A stretch of 64,000 nucleotides of DNA from Candidatus Goldiibacteriota bacterium HGW-Goldbacteria-1 (GTDB taxonomy: Bacteria > Oederibacteriota > PGYV01): NCBI GenBank assembly GCA_002839855.1, contig PGYV01000005.1:205824-269823 (forward strand). Reading direction: 5' to 3'. Below the pieces are notes generated by a model that was given only the letters and a program-made list of their open reading frames with translations, ran no database searches and was not told where the DNA came from. Position numbers and translations under genes: made by a program. Of the stretch, positions 21,091 through 28,318 are shown in pieces (positions within the stretch are counted from its first letter, which is position 1; each line of letters begins with the position of its first letter).

Positions 21091-21771
21091 CTATTTTACC
21101 GGTTCGCCGCGCCTGTATATTTTTTTTCCTGTCACATTGCCATCCTTATCATATTCTTCCCACAGCCCTTCTTTAAGGCCGTTTTTATACGATCCTTTTT
21201 CCTTAATTTCACCGGTTTTATAAAGGCATTTCCAGTTGCCTTCTTCTTTGTCTTTTAAAAAAATACCTTCTTCTTTTACTTCCCCGCTCTCATAAGTACA
21301 CGACCAGAAACCTTCTTTTTCGCCTAACCTGTATGTGGTCTTTTTTTCAACCAGACCGCTTAAGTAATAATCTTTCCACTCCCCGTCTCTTTTTCCTTTT
21401 GCATACGCCCCTTCTTCTTTTACTTCTCCCGTTTCAAAATAATACTTTGCCGGCCCTGAAAGGATGCCGTCCTGATAAAACAAAACCGCTTTAATCCCGC
21501 CGTTTTCATAATACTGCTGCGATTCTCCGTTTTTCATGCCTTTTCTGTAAACGTGCCTTGCCTTGGGTTTATTACCTTCAAAATACTCCGTAACAAGGCC
21601 TTCTATTAATATTCCGTCCTTTAAAACTTCGCCTTTTTCACCATAAGAATACGTGGCAATAAGTTTTCCATTTTCATAAAAAAGGTCTTTTTGCGCTTCT
21701 GTCTTAAGCGTTATGGATGTACAGGAAGCCAGTAATAAAGCGGCAATAAAAACAACACCAAATTTTTTCAT
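21091..21771 (-). CDS. Lipoprotein with MORN-type (YwqK-like) repeats
   Basis: 226 residues. Lipoprotein signal MKKFGVVFIAALLLASC (Cys17). The rest is a chain of ~22-residue units of the type YxxGxxxxxxxYxxGxxxGxWxxY: YRKGMKNGESQQYYENGGIK, AYAKGKRDGEWKDYYLSG, YRLGEKEGFWSCTYESGEVK, SYKNGLKEGLWEEYDKDG. This is the MORN/YwqK repeat, often annotated as toxin-antitoxin system YwqK antitoxin; with no toxin near and a lipid anchor, that label is doubtful. The likely role is a beta-sheet scaffold at the envelope. First gene downstream of the 21796 lipoprotein, 24 bp apart. Confidence 0.85.
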   Translation of the reverse strand: MKKFGVVFIAALLLASCTSITLKTEAQKDLFYENGKLIATYSYGEKGEVLKDGILIEGLVTEYFEGNKPKARHVYRKGMKNGESQQYYENGGIKAVLFYQDGILSGPAKYYFETGEVKEEGAYAKGKRDGEWKDYYLSGLVEKKTTYRLGEKEGFWSCTYESGEVKEEGIFLKDKEEGNWKCLYKTGEIKEKGSYKNGLKEGLWEEYDKDGNVTGKKIYRRGEPVK

Positions 21772-21795
21772 ATTTCCCCCGATAAAACGTTTTAT

Positions 21796-22308
21796 TTAAA
21801 ATTTAATATTATCAAAAAGCAGCTGCAAAGCTTTGGTCTTGGTTTTTTCAACAAACTGATTGGCCAGCGTTTTTTCAAGGCCTCCCTTGGACACGCACAT
21901 AAAAGTTATTCCGGCGGCAGATAAAGTAGACATAACATCACTTAGTTCCGGTACCACATCCGCTTTTAAAGCCAGTTTGTTATTTGAAACCGCGAGTATA
22001 AAGGAAACATCCGCTTTGACACCTTTGCTTTTTATTAAAGGAACTCCAAACGCGGAGCCGCAGTCGCACTGTTCCGGATTAATGGACATCTTCACGGGAG
22101 CAGTGGTAATAGTCCCGGCTGCGGCATCAGAACCCTGAATATTATAACCAAGCATGGGCATTATTTTAAGCGCGGCTTTAAAAATATAATCAGAACCGCC
22201 GGGAATCTGCTGTTCAAACAGCGTGGGCTGTATCTGCGGTTTTATGTACATTGAAGCACAGGATGTAAGAAAAAGTGATACAGTCACCAATACAAGTATT
22301 TTTTTCAT
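21796..22308 (-). CDS. Small lipoprotein, function unknown
   Basis: 170 residues. Signal MKKILVLVTVSLFLTSC with lipid cysteine at 17, then ASMYIKPQ. The body has an alpha/beta look: a first part with GSDYIFKAALKIMPMLGYNIQ-type residues, a CDCGS patch in the middle (cysteines at ~82 and ~84) and a C-terminal helix (KTLANQFVEKTKTKALQLLFDN). The start (long N-terminal helix, then strand GTITTAP) recalls small lipoproteins with a DUF-type alpha-beta fold, but I cannot name a family. GGAGGA precedes the ATG. Confidence 0.75.
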   Translation of the reverse strand: MKKILVLVTVSLFLTSCASMYIKPQIQPTLFEQQIPGGSDYIFKAALKIMPMLGYNIQGSDAAAGTITTAPVKMSINPEQCDCGSAFGVPLIKSKGVKADVSFILAVSNNKLALKADVVPELSDVMSTLSAAGITFMCVSKGGLEKTLANQFVEKTKTKALQLLFDNIKF

Positions 22309-22377
22309 CTAATCCTCCGGTTATGCTGAATAATTCACCCGTTTATTATATCAGCCAAACACTTTATTATCAATTTA

Positions 22378-23310
22378 TTAAGGTCTTTTTATTAAAAGCG
22401 AATACGCGGCGTTTACCGCTTTTATCATCTCGTCATTTTTTCCGGGGTTTCCATTACTGTCAGGGTGGTGTTTTTTTGCAAGTTTTCTGTAGGCATTTTT
22501 TATTTCATGCTTTGTAGCGCCCTGTTTAAGCCCCAATATCAGATACGCTTTTTTAACAGCTTCATCAAGGTCTTTTTGTACTACCTGCCCGGACTGCTTT
22601 CTGTTATCAGATTCACTTTTAACATTAAGCTGCTTTTTATAGATAAAAAATCCTGAAATAAAAGCCATTCCCAGATAAATGACAGAGTTTGTATGACGGC
22701 CGGCAATTAAAAATATAACCGATGTCACAAGGGCAAATACCGCCGCCACAATATAGTTTTTTCGCAGTAAGAAAAAACCGTAAAGCAATATTGTCGTTGC
22801 CCACATAAGGACAGAGCTGATTTTTAAATTTTTTTCATAGGCGGGATTAATTTCTTTTGCTTTTTCAAGATAGTACTGTGCCCGTTCCCTGTCTTTAAGC
22901 GCGGAATAAACATGATTAAGCTTAATATAGGCGTCGTAACTGTCAGGATTTATAAGTACGGCGCTTTCAAATTCCTTTGCCGCCCTCTGTTTCTCCCCGG
23001 CTTTAAATAACACCACACCAAGGCCGTAATGCGCGTCAAATAAGTTTACGTCCATATTAATAGACTGTATATAATAGTCCTCTGCCGCCTCTAAAAGGCC
23101 CCTTTTCTCGCTGACTAATCCCAGAAGTAATGGCAGCTGCGGGTCATCGGGAAATTCCGCCCACATTGCCGCTAACATAGTTTCCGCCGCCCTGTACTCT
23201 TTTTGCTGTATGAATGCCTTTGCTTTGGATATTTCTTCTGCCGGAGCAGCCGCAAAAGACACACCAAAAGTAATTGATAAGCAGATTATAAGTATTAAAA
23301 ACCTTTTCAA
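22378..23310 (-). CDS. Membrane protein with periplasmic TPRs and a cytoplasmic J domain
   Basis: 310 residues from a TTG start preceded by AAGGAG. Signal/anchor at 1-20, then three to four TPR units (about 25-160; PQLPLLLGLVSEKRGLLEAA, FDAHYGLGVVLFKAGEKQRA). Three hydrophobic segments follow (~165-225: VLMWATTILLYGFFLL, IVAAVFALVTSVIFLIAG, VIYLGMAFISGFFIY). The C-terminus is a J domain (about 245-310) with the essential HPD tripeptide in KKHHPDSNG. J domains switch on Hsp70 (DnaK). The layout would connect envelope-side TPRs to cytosolic chaperone activity. It sits in the lipoprotein island, five bases from its upstream neighbour. Confidence 0.85.
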   Translation of the reverse strand: MKRFLILIICLSITFGVSFAAAPAEEISKAKAFIQQKEYRAAETMLAAMWAEFPDDPQLPLLLGLVSEKRGLLEAAEDYYIQSINMDVNLFDAHYGLGVVLFKAGEKQRAAKEFESAVLINPDSYDAYIKLNHVYSALKDRERAQYYLEKAKEINPAYEKNLKISSVLMWATTILLYGFFLLRKNYIVAAVFALVTSVIFLIAGRHTNSVIYLGMAFISGFFIYKKQLNVKSESDNRKQSGQVVQKDLDEAVKKAYLILGLKQGATKHEIKNAYRKLAKKHHPDSNGNPGKNDEMIKAVNAAYSLLIKRP

Positions 23311-23314
23311 TTGT

Positions 23315-24277
23315 TTACTCCTTGTATTCTTTTCCTATATCTTCATAAAACTTCTTTAATTTACCGTCAAGTCGTTCGTCCTGCGCTTTGAATATATCAT
23401 CCATTGTTACGCCAAGAGTCTTGCTTAATACGCCCATTAAACGGGCGCCCGTCTTCATGTATTTATCCATTTCCGCCTTTATAGCCGCGGCATCTTCGGT
23501 GTTTATGTTTTCTTCCACAAGTTTCTTCAGGCCGCTGTCTTCGCTGTATATAATCCTTAACAGGGCGGTGGCCACCTCTTTAACGGCAGGTAATTTGCTG
23601 TTCATATAAGTTTGAATACCAATAAGTTTTTCAAGAGAATTCCTGCGGATATCCACCGCCGTATTTTCAAGGTCTTTAATCGCGGACGCAACCGCTATTT
23701 CCGGATCAATCTTGGCAAGAGCTTCAAAACCATTCGCGTATTCAGCCGCGTCAGAGCCAAATTTATGCATTGCGTCAATTATCTGCGGTACCGCCTTTTT
23801 TGCCTTTACCGACATTTTACCAAGCGCCAGATAAGCAGCCTGCCTTGCTTTAGAAGAACCTTCATTAAGATATGACGCTATCTTTTCCGCCATCTCTTCT
23901 TCTGCCGGCTGCGCTTTATTTATGAAGTCATTTATAGTGGCTGTAATTGTAAGTTTTGTATTTACCGCAAGCGCTTTTATAAGCGACGGTATAACATAAG
24001 AACCTGCCCCGTTATCCGCAAGCGCCTTAATAATACGCACCTGTGTGTCCGCATCACTTTCTTTCTCAAGCTGCGCGGCTGTCATTAATAGCACTTCTTT
24101 TTTGTCATCAGCGCTTAAGGTTTCAAACTGCTTTTCAGCCATAAGTTTTACATCAGCATCTTGGGAATACAGCCTCTGATGTATTGGTTTTAAGGGTTCC
24201 GGAGTGGTGTCAATGCCGGCGCAGGACACCATTATTAAAGCAATAATAAAAACCTGTATCATATGAATTTTTTTCAC
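23315..24277 (-). CDS. Lipoprotein with HEAT-like repeats
   Basis: 320 residues from a GTG start with GGAGGA upstream. Lipoprotein signal ending IALIMVSC (Cys19). The body is all-helical with HEAT-type units: AQVRIIKALADNGAG-like, SSKARQAAYLALGKMSVKAKKAVPQIIDAM, ADNIRRNSLEKLIG-like. Repeats of this kind act as protein-protein scaffolds. The C-terminal part (SKTLGVTMDDIFKAQDERLDG) is different and may be a separate small domain. Function unknown. Confidence 0.75.
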   Translation of the reverse strand: MKKIHMIQVFIIALIMVSCAGIDTTPEPLKPIHQRLYSQDADVKLMAEKQFETLSADDKKEVLLMTAAQLEKESDADTQVRIIKALADNGAGSYVIPSLIKALAVNTKLTITATINDFINKAQPAEEEMAEKIASYLNEGSSKARQAAYLALGKMSVKAKKAVPQIIDAMHKFGSDAAEYANGFEALAKIDPEIAVASAIKDLENTAVDIRRNSLEKLIGIQTYMNSKLPAVKEVATALLRIIYSEDSGLKKLVEENINTEDAAAIKAEMDKYMKTGARLMGVLSKTLGVTMDDIFKAQDERLDGKLKKFYEDIGKEYKE

Positions 24278-24299
24278 GGTTTCCTCCGACGGAGCCTGT

Positions 24300-24737
24300 T
24301 TATTTTTTAGATCCGGGTTTCTTAAGGCCCATGGCCTGTTTGTACATATTTATCCTTGGGTCAACGGGAGAGCCGCCCGTCTTTTTTGATTTTTGTTCTT
24401 TTTCCGCTTTTTCCCACTTATCCCCCGGGCCCTCTTTAAGAAGCTCCCTTATAACAGCAGAGCGCAGCATCCTGTTTATTTTATCTTTTTCTTCACGTTC
24501 ACGTTTTAATTTTTCTTCCCTTTTTCGTGCCTCGGGCGATAACGTTATATGCCTGTATTCTTCAGGGGTTATTTCCACAAAAGGGGCTTCGCCTATAGGA
24601 TTTTCATCATCCTGTTTCTTTACAGAAATATTCTGTACGGGTTTAACCGCTTCCGGCGCTGCCGCAAGCGCCCCTCCGCATAATCTGCAGAACTTTGAAT
24701 CCTCTTCCACCTGTTTCCCGCAATGCCTGCAGTACAT
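24300..24737 (-). CDS. Zinc-ribbon protein with charged helical tail
   Basis: 145 residues. An N-terminal double CxxC zinc ribbon (YCRHCGKQVEEDSKFCRLCGG, residues 2-22) is followed by a proline/valine-rich linker. A highly charged helix comes next (ARKREEKLKREREEKDKINR), then a lysine-rich end. There is no signal peptide or membrane helix, unlike its neighbours, so it should be cytosolic. The ribbon type (zinc_ribbon_2, YCxxCG) is usually an adaptor. GGAGGA precedes the ATG. Confidence 0.75.
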   Translation of the reverse strand: MYCRHCGKQVEEDSKFCRLCGGALAAAPEAVKPVQNISVKKQDDENPIGEAPFVEITPEEYRHITLSPEARKREEKLKREREEKDKINRMLRSAVIRELLKEGPGDKWEKAEKEQKSKKTGGSPVDPRINMYKQAMGLKKPGSKK

Positions 24738-24796
24738 TATTTCCTCCGGTTACAATATTAAAATTACTGCTCTTTTGTCATGTGCAATATAATCAA

Positions 24797-25348
24797 TTAT
24801 TCAACCCTTGGTATATTAACCTTTCTTGCTTCTATATCATTCAATTTCTCAAGCCGTTTAACCAGTTCATTATACCAAAAAGTACCCGTATCCGTGCAAT
24901 CAAGAATTCCGGTTATAACATCCGTTTCTGTAACTGAATAATCGTTAAGGATTTCTTTCTTTCCGTTTTTATACCGGACAATCATATATGAACCCATATA
25001 TATCAGCTTTGGTTTTTTAATTTCAAAACATCCAAAATCATTGGAAATATTATGAACATCATTCTCTACGTCTCCCACTTCCCCTAAACAATACTCTCCT
25101 TTTTTAATATTCTGGTTAAAAAATATTTTCCCCTTAACGGATGCATATAAGTAAGGGTGTTCCGTAGGCGGTTCGTATTGTTCAATCGTTACCCATTTAA
25201 GATCCGTGTATAGCCCGTCAAGATTTAAGCTGCCATATATAAAAGCTGTATCAGCATCAACCCTCTCCTTTACGCGCGGAGAAGTGGCGCAGCCGTTTAT
25301 AATTATAGCAATAATAAGAACTGTCATAATACAGGTAGTTTTTTTCAT
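24797..25348 (-). CDS. Lipoprotein, function unknown
   Basis: 183 residues. Signal MKKTTCIMTVLIIAIIINGC with lipid cysteine at 20. The mature protein is mostly beta (FIYGSLNLDG, LYASVKGKIFFNQ, YMIVRYKNGKKEIL). It resembles the mature part of the 26676-27377 lipoprotein in layout: a short 'value of a quantity' opening (AFIYGSLNLD versus VLVVGRVLFD), then a predicted sandwich. That suggests the two are distant paralogues. Its ATG overlaps the protease stop codon (ATGA), so the two are translated together. Confidence 0.75.
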   Translation of the reverse strand: MKKTTCIMTVLIIAIIINGCATSPRVKERVDADTAFIYGSLNLDGLYTDLKWVTIEQYEPPTEHPYLYASVKGKIFFNQNIKKGEYCLGEVGDVENDVHNISNDFGCFEIKKPKLIYMGSYMIVRYKNGKKEILNDYSVTETDVITGILDCTDTGTFWYNELVKRLEKLNDIEARKVNIPRVE

Positions 25349-26679
25349 TGGTTTATTTTCGCTCCAAGTTTTTTTGCCAGCGGTGACTCAAGTTCTTCCA
25401 GAATACGCTTGACCTCATAAGCCCCTGCCTTATCCCCGTTTTCAAGGGCTAAAATACCAAGAGTATACTGTGCATCTTCATTGGAAGGGTCAACTTCCAC
25501 GGCTTTTTTTATTTTCTCAATAGCCACATCCCTGTTTCCGCCATCTACAAGAATCGAAGCATGTTTCAAATAAAGATCTGAAGGATTTTTAACTGTTTTT
25601 ATGCCTTTATCAAGTATCTTCAGGGCATCTTCCTGCATATTATTAATCAGATATACCGAAGCAAGGTTATAATAAGCCGCATCATCTTGCGGCGACACCT
25701 TAATTTCTTCATAAAATTCCTTTGCGGCAAGGTCATAATATTCCATTTTCTTATACAAAACACCAAGCGCGTTATGCATATATTCTTTTTTGGGATTTAG
25801 CTTAACCGCAATCTTCATATACTTCTCGGCTTCTGTGTTTCTTTCAAGTTCATAAAACGCGTTTGCGGCAAGCCTGTAAGCGTCGCTCTTCTTTGGCTGT
25901 TTTTTAATTAAGGAAAAGGCGGTTTTTAAAGCATTTTTGTAATCTTCTTTATCTATAAGCCTGTATCCAAAATTTACTGCAGCCCTGTATGTCACAGGCT
26001 CAAAACAATATCCTTTTTCTTTCCATGCCTTAAAATCCATTCCAGCGTTCTTTTTTGTCATCGGTACAAGTTTATCCGAAGGCATTACAAAATTGAGGTT
26101 CTGCCCCTTTTTATACTGCATTGTTGCCACACCAATAACACCGCCATTTTCATTCATCACAGGGCTTCCGGAAGAACCCGGGGAAATTGGAGCGGTAATC
26201 TGATACACATAATCTTCTTTATATTCTTTGTCATCTTCCCTTACCGCGGAAATTATCCCTGTTGATACTGTTTGTTCCAGCCCCATCGGGTTGCCAATAA
26301 CCATAACCGAATCGCCTACATCATGCTTCGCCGGCTGCAGGGCAAGATACTTTGAAGTTGAATTGATACCGCTTACAGTAAAAATGAATAAATCATAATC
26401 TTCATCAGAATTTATCACTTTTAAGAGTTTAAAAGTCTTTCCGTCTTTGGTTTTTATCCCCACGGATTCCGCGTCTTTTACGACATGAAGATTAGTCACA
26501 ATATGCGCTTTATTATTGATAAAAAAACCTGTCCCCGTTGCGGCTTCCCTGCCATTCTTGTCATAATTTATAACCATTACCACGCTTGCCTGTCCCAGCA
26601 GTATCTGCTGCTTTGTCATACTTAAACATATAACGGGCAGTAATAACGATAAAAATATAAGGATATTTTTTTTCATCAA
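25345..26679 (-). CDS. Secreted trypsin-like serine protease with C-terminal TPRs
   Basis: 444 residues. Signal peptide MMKKNILIFLSLLLPVICLS. The protease domain (~25-205) has the DegP-type triad: H65 in VTNLHVV, D96 in DEDYDLFIF and S170 in SPGSSGSPV. GNPMGLEQTVSTG and GVIGVAT are typical. Instead of a PDZ domain it carries five or so TPR units (~225-440; AYRLAANAFYELERNTEAEK, AYYNLASVYLINNMQEDAL). Probably periplasmic, with the TPRs choosing partners. It overlaps the genes on both sides by 4 bp (ATGA), so the lipoprotein-protease-lipoprotein trio is strictly co-translated. Confidence 0.88.
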   Translation of the reverse strand: MMKKNILIFLSLLLPVICLSMTKQQILLGQASVVMVINYDKNGREAATGTGFFINNKAHIVTNLHVVKDAESVGIKTKDGKTFKLLKVINSDEDYDLFIFTVSGINSTSKYLALQPAKHDVGDSVMVIGNPMGLEQTVSTGIISAVREDDKEYKEDYVYQITAPISPGSSGSPVMNENGGVIGVATMQYKKGQNLNFVMPSDKLVPMTKKNAGMDFKAWKEKGYCFEPVTYRAAVNFGYRLIDKEDYKNALKTAFSLIKKQPKKSDAYRLAANAFYELERNTEAEKYMKIAVKLNPKKEYMHNALGVLYKKMEYYDLAAKEFYEEIKVSPQDDAAYYNLASVYLINNMQEDALKILDKGIKTVKNPSDLYLKHASILVDGGNRDVAIEKIKKAVEVDPSNEDAQYTLGILALENGDKAGAYEVKRILEELESPLAKKLGAKINQ

Positions 26680-27377
26680 TAAGGGGCTCCTATTTTTAGT
26701 ATCGCATCTTCGGCAGGCTCTCTTATAAGGGCTTTTCTTAATTTCATATTACCAAAATACCTTCTGAACTTCGGCATTTCTTTATCATAATCATCCCTTA
26801 TAATGATTCTTTTTACATTATAGAAATTATCCCTCTGGTATATTATCGTTCCGATGTATACGGCGCGGTCCCCGGGTTTGATATTAATATGAAAACTGCC
26901 CGGGAATGACAGATATTCATAATTAATCTGTGTGCATTTGTATCCGCAGGAAGACGTATATATGTTCTTATACATAACGCCGGCTTCAATGTAAAAAGCC
27001 TCCGGTTCGCTTACCGCATAAAAAGTATCATCAAGGTACCCCTCTATTCTATAATGTTTTGCTAAACGGCTGAAAATTTCATTTTCTTCCTTAAGCGGTG
27101 TTAATTTTTCATCACAGACAAACATCATAAGGTACCTATAAATTTCCTGCCCTTCAAGCGACTGCGATTCCTCTGTCATGGGCGGGTCAAACAGCACCCT
27201 GCCTACAACAAGCACCTTATCAGACGGCAATTCAGACGCGCTGTAAATTGTCTTTTTAACATTGTTTAAGCCGCAGGATGTTGTAAATACCAACATTAAT
27301 AAAGCCAAAAAAATCAAATTCCCTTTTTTTTCCCGGTGCTTTAGCTTTGTTAAAAAATTATTATTTAAAAGGTCCAT
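26676..27377 (-). CDS. Lipoprotein, function unknown
   Basis: 233 residues. A basic N-terminal stretch of ~18 residues precedes the hydrophobic part LIFLALLMLVFTTSC, with the lipid cysteine near residue 35. The mature part opens DKVLVVGRVLFDPP and is rich in tyrosine and strand-like segments (FHINIKPGDRAVYIGTIIYQ). A CGYKC pair lies in the middle. The opening resembles outer-membrane-stress lipoproteins that carry a small beta-sandwich, but I cannot name a family. It overlaps the OMP gene before it (13 bp) and the protease gene after it (4 bp). Confidence 0.75.
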   Translation of the reverse strand: MDLLNNNFLTKLKHREKKGNLIFLALLMLVFTTSCGLNNVKKTIYSASELPSDKVLVVGRVLFDPPMTEESQSLEGQEIYRYLMMFVCDEKLTPLKEENEIFSRLAKHYRIEGYLDDTFYAVSEPEAFYIEAGVMYKNIYTSSCGYKCTQINYEYLSFPGSFHINIKPGDRAVYIGTIIYQRDNFYNVKRIIIRDDYDKEMPKFRRYFGNMKLRKALIREPAEDAILKIGAPY

Positions 27378-28279
27378 ACCACACCGCCTTTAAAAGAAAT
27401 ACCGTTATTCAGAGCATATTTGGACATGTCTTCCGAATTGCTCCCGGGATCTTTATATTCAACAGGCGTCATAGCAAAATACCCTCCCGAAACATCAACT
27501 GAAAGAGACTCTGTTATATTATAGTAAGCACCGGCATAAACCCTACCCGCAAAACCGATATACGTTTTATCAACCGCGGTTTTTTCAACCTCAACAGTTT
27601 CCCACCAATAAGGTTCATAAGAAGATGAAGGATAATTGTCAAGTTTGTCGTTTATTAACGCTCCCCCAAACCCTACCAAGCAATAAGGAACAAGCGGGAA
27701 ACTTTCAGATATAATTATCTTTATTCTGGCATTCACAATCAGCATATGCTTGGTTGTGGTTATGTTTGTCACGCCCGAAAGCGCCGAACCCGGCTGACCG
27801 TACTCAAGAACTCCGGACGAAGAAGTGGTCATTAAAGAAACCGAACCGTCAGTATGAAATTTTGTATTTATAAAGCCAATATCAATACCGAACGAGTTCA
27901 TATTTCCCTTATAAGTGTTTTTAAACTCTTCATTCAAAACGGATACCGTTTCAAAAAAAGGCATCACCGTCAGTTTTATAAAGCCCAGCCTGTTCACGGG
28001 ACCCTTAAAAACTTCGCCTTCTAAAGCACCGCTTAATTCAGCATCACTTGAATTCCAGTAAATGGCAGATATGCTGTCTTCATTTAAATTATATTTCTTT
28101 CCGTTAATTTTAATAACAAACATGCCTTTTTCATAATCCAGAATTACGCCTTTATACTTCTTCCCGTCATTCATCTTAACTGAATCTTCCGCGTAGTTTA
28201 CTGCCGTCAGGACAATAAAAAACAAACAAAAAAACAATACCACTGATAACTTTCGCACAAACCGCCGCCTCCCGGACAT
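27365..28279 (-). CDS. Outer-membrane beta-barrel-like protein with an N-terminal SH3-like module
   Basis: 304 residues from the ATG at 28279. A TTG at 28315 would add 12 residues that look unlike a signal peptide. RRFVRKLSVVLFFCLFFIVLTAVNYAED is the signal region (quoted in part: VVLFFCLFFIVLTAV). DSVKMNDGKKYKGVIL and FVIKINGKKYNL form a small barrel-like module at ~30-75 that many secreted proteins of this style carry. From ~90 the chain has alternating strands and ends SFKGGVVWTF with a terminal phenylalanine, as expected for an outer-membrane barrel. Unknown function. No ribosome-binding site; see the leaderless promoter. Confidence 0.7.
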   Translation of the reverse strand: MSGRRRFVRKLSVVLFFCLFFIVLTAVNYAEDSVKMNDGKKYKGVILDYEKGMFVIKINGKKYNLNEDSISAIYWNSSDAELSGALEGEVFKGPVNRLGFIKLTVMPFFETVSVLNEEFKNTYKGNMNSFGIDIGFINTKFHTDGSVSLMTTSSSGVLEYGQPGSALSGVTNITTTKHMLIVNARIKIIISESFPLVPYCLVGFGGALINDKLDNYPSSSYEPYWWETVEVEKTAVDKTYIGFAGRVYAGAYYNITESLSVDVSGGYFAMTPVEYKDPGSNSEDMSKYALNNGISFKGGVVWTF

Positions 28280-28286
28280 TTTTTCT

Positions 28287-28315
28287 ATAATAACAACATA
28301 TAAATTATTAGGCAA
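28287..28315 (-). promoter_or_regulatory. Promoter set for a leaderless mRNA of the 27365-28279 gene
   Basis: Minus-strand TTGCCT (28315-28310), 17-bp spacer, TATTAT (28292-28287), seven bases, ATG at 28279. It lies immediately after the RuBisCO-like stop codon. Same geometry as the promoter at 21054-21082. Confidence 0.45.
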
Positions 28316-28318
28316 TAT

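Noticed and set aside
21091-21771. YwqK antitoxin of a toxin-antitoxin pair
   Set aside because: It is a lipoprotein with only MORN-type repeats and no toxin gene beside it.
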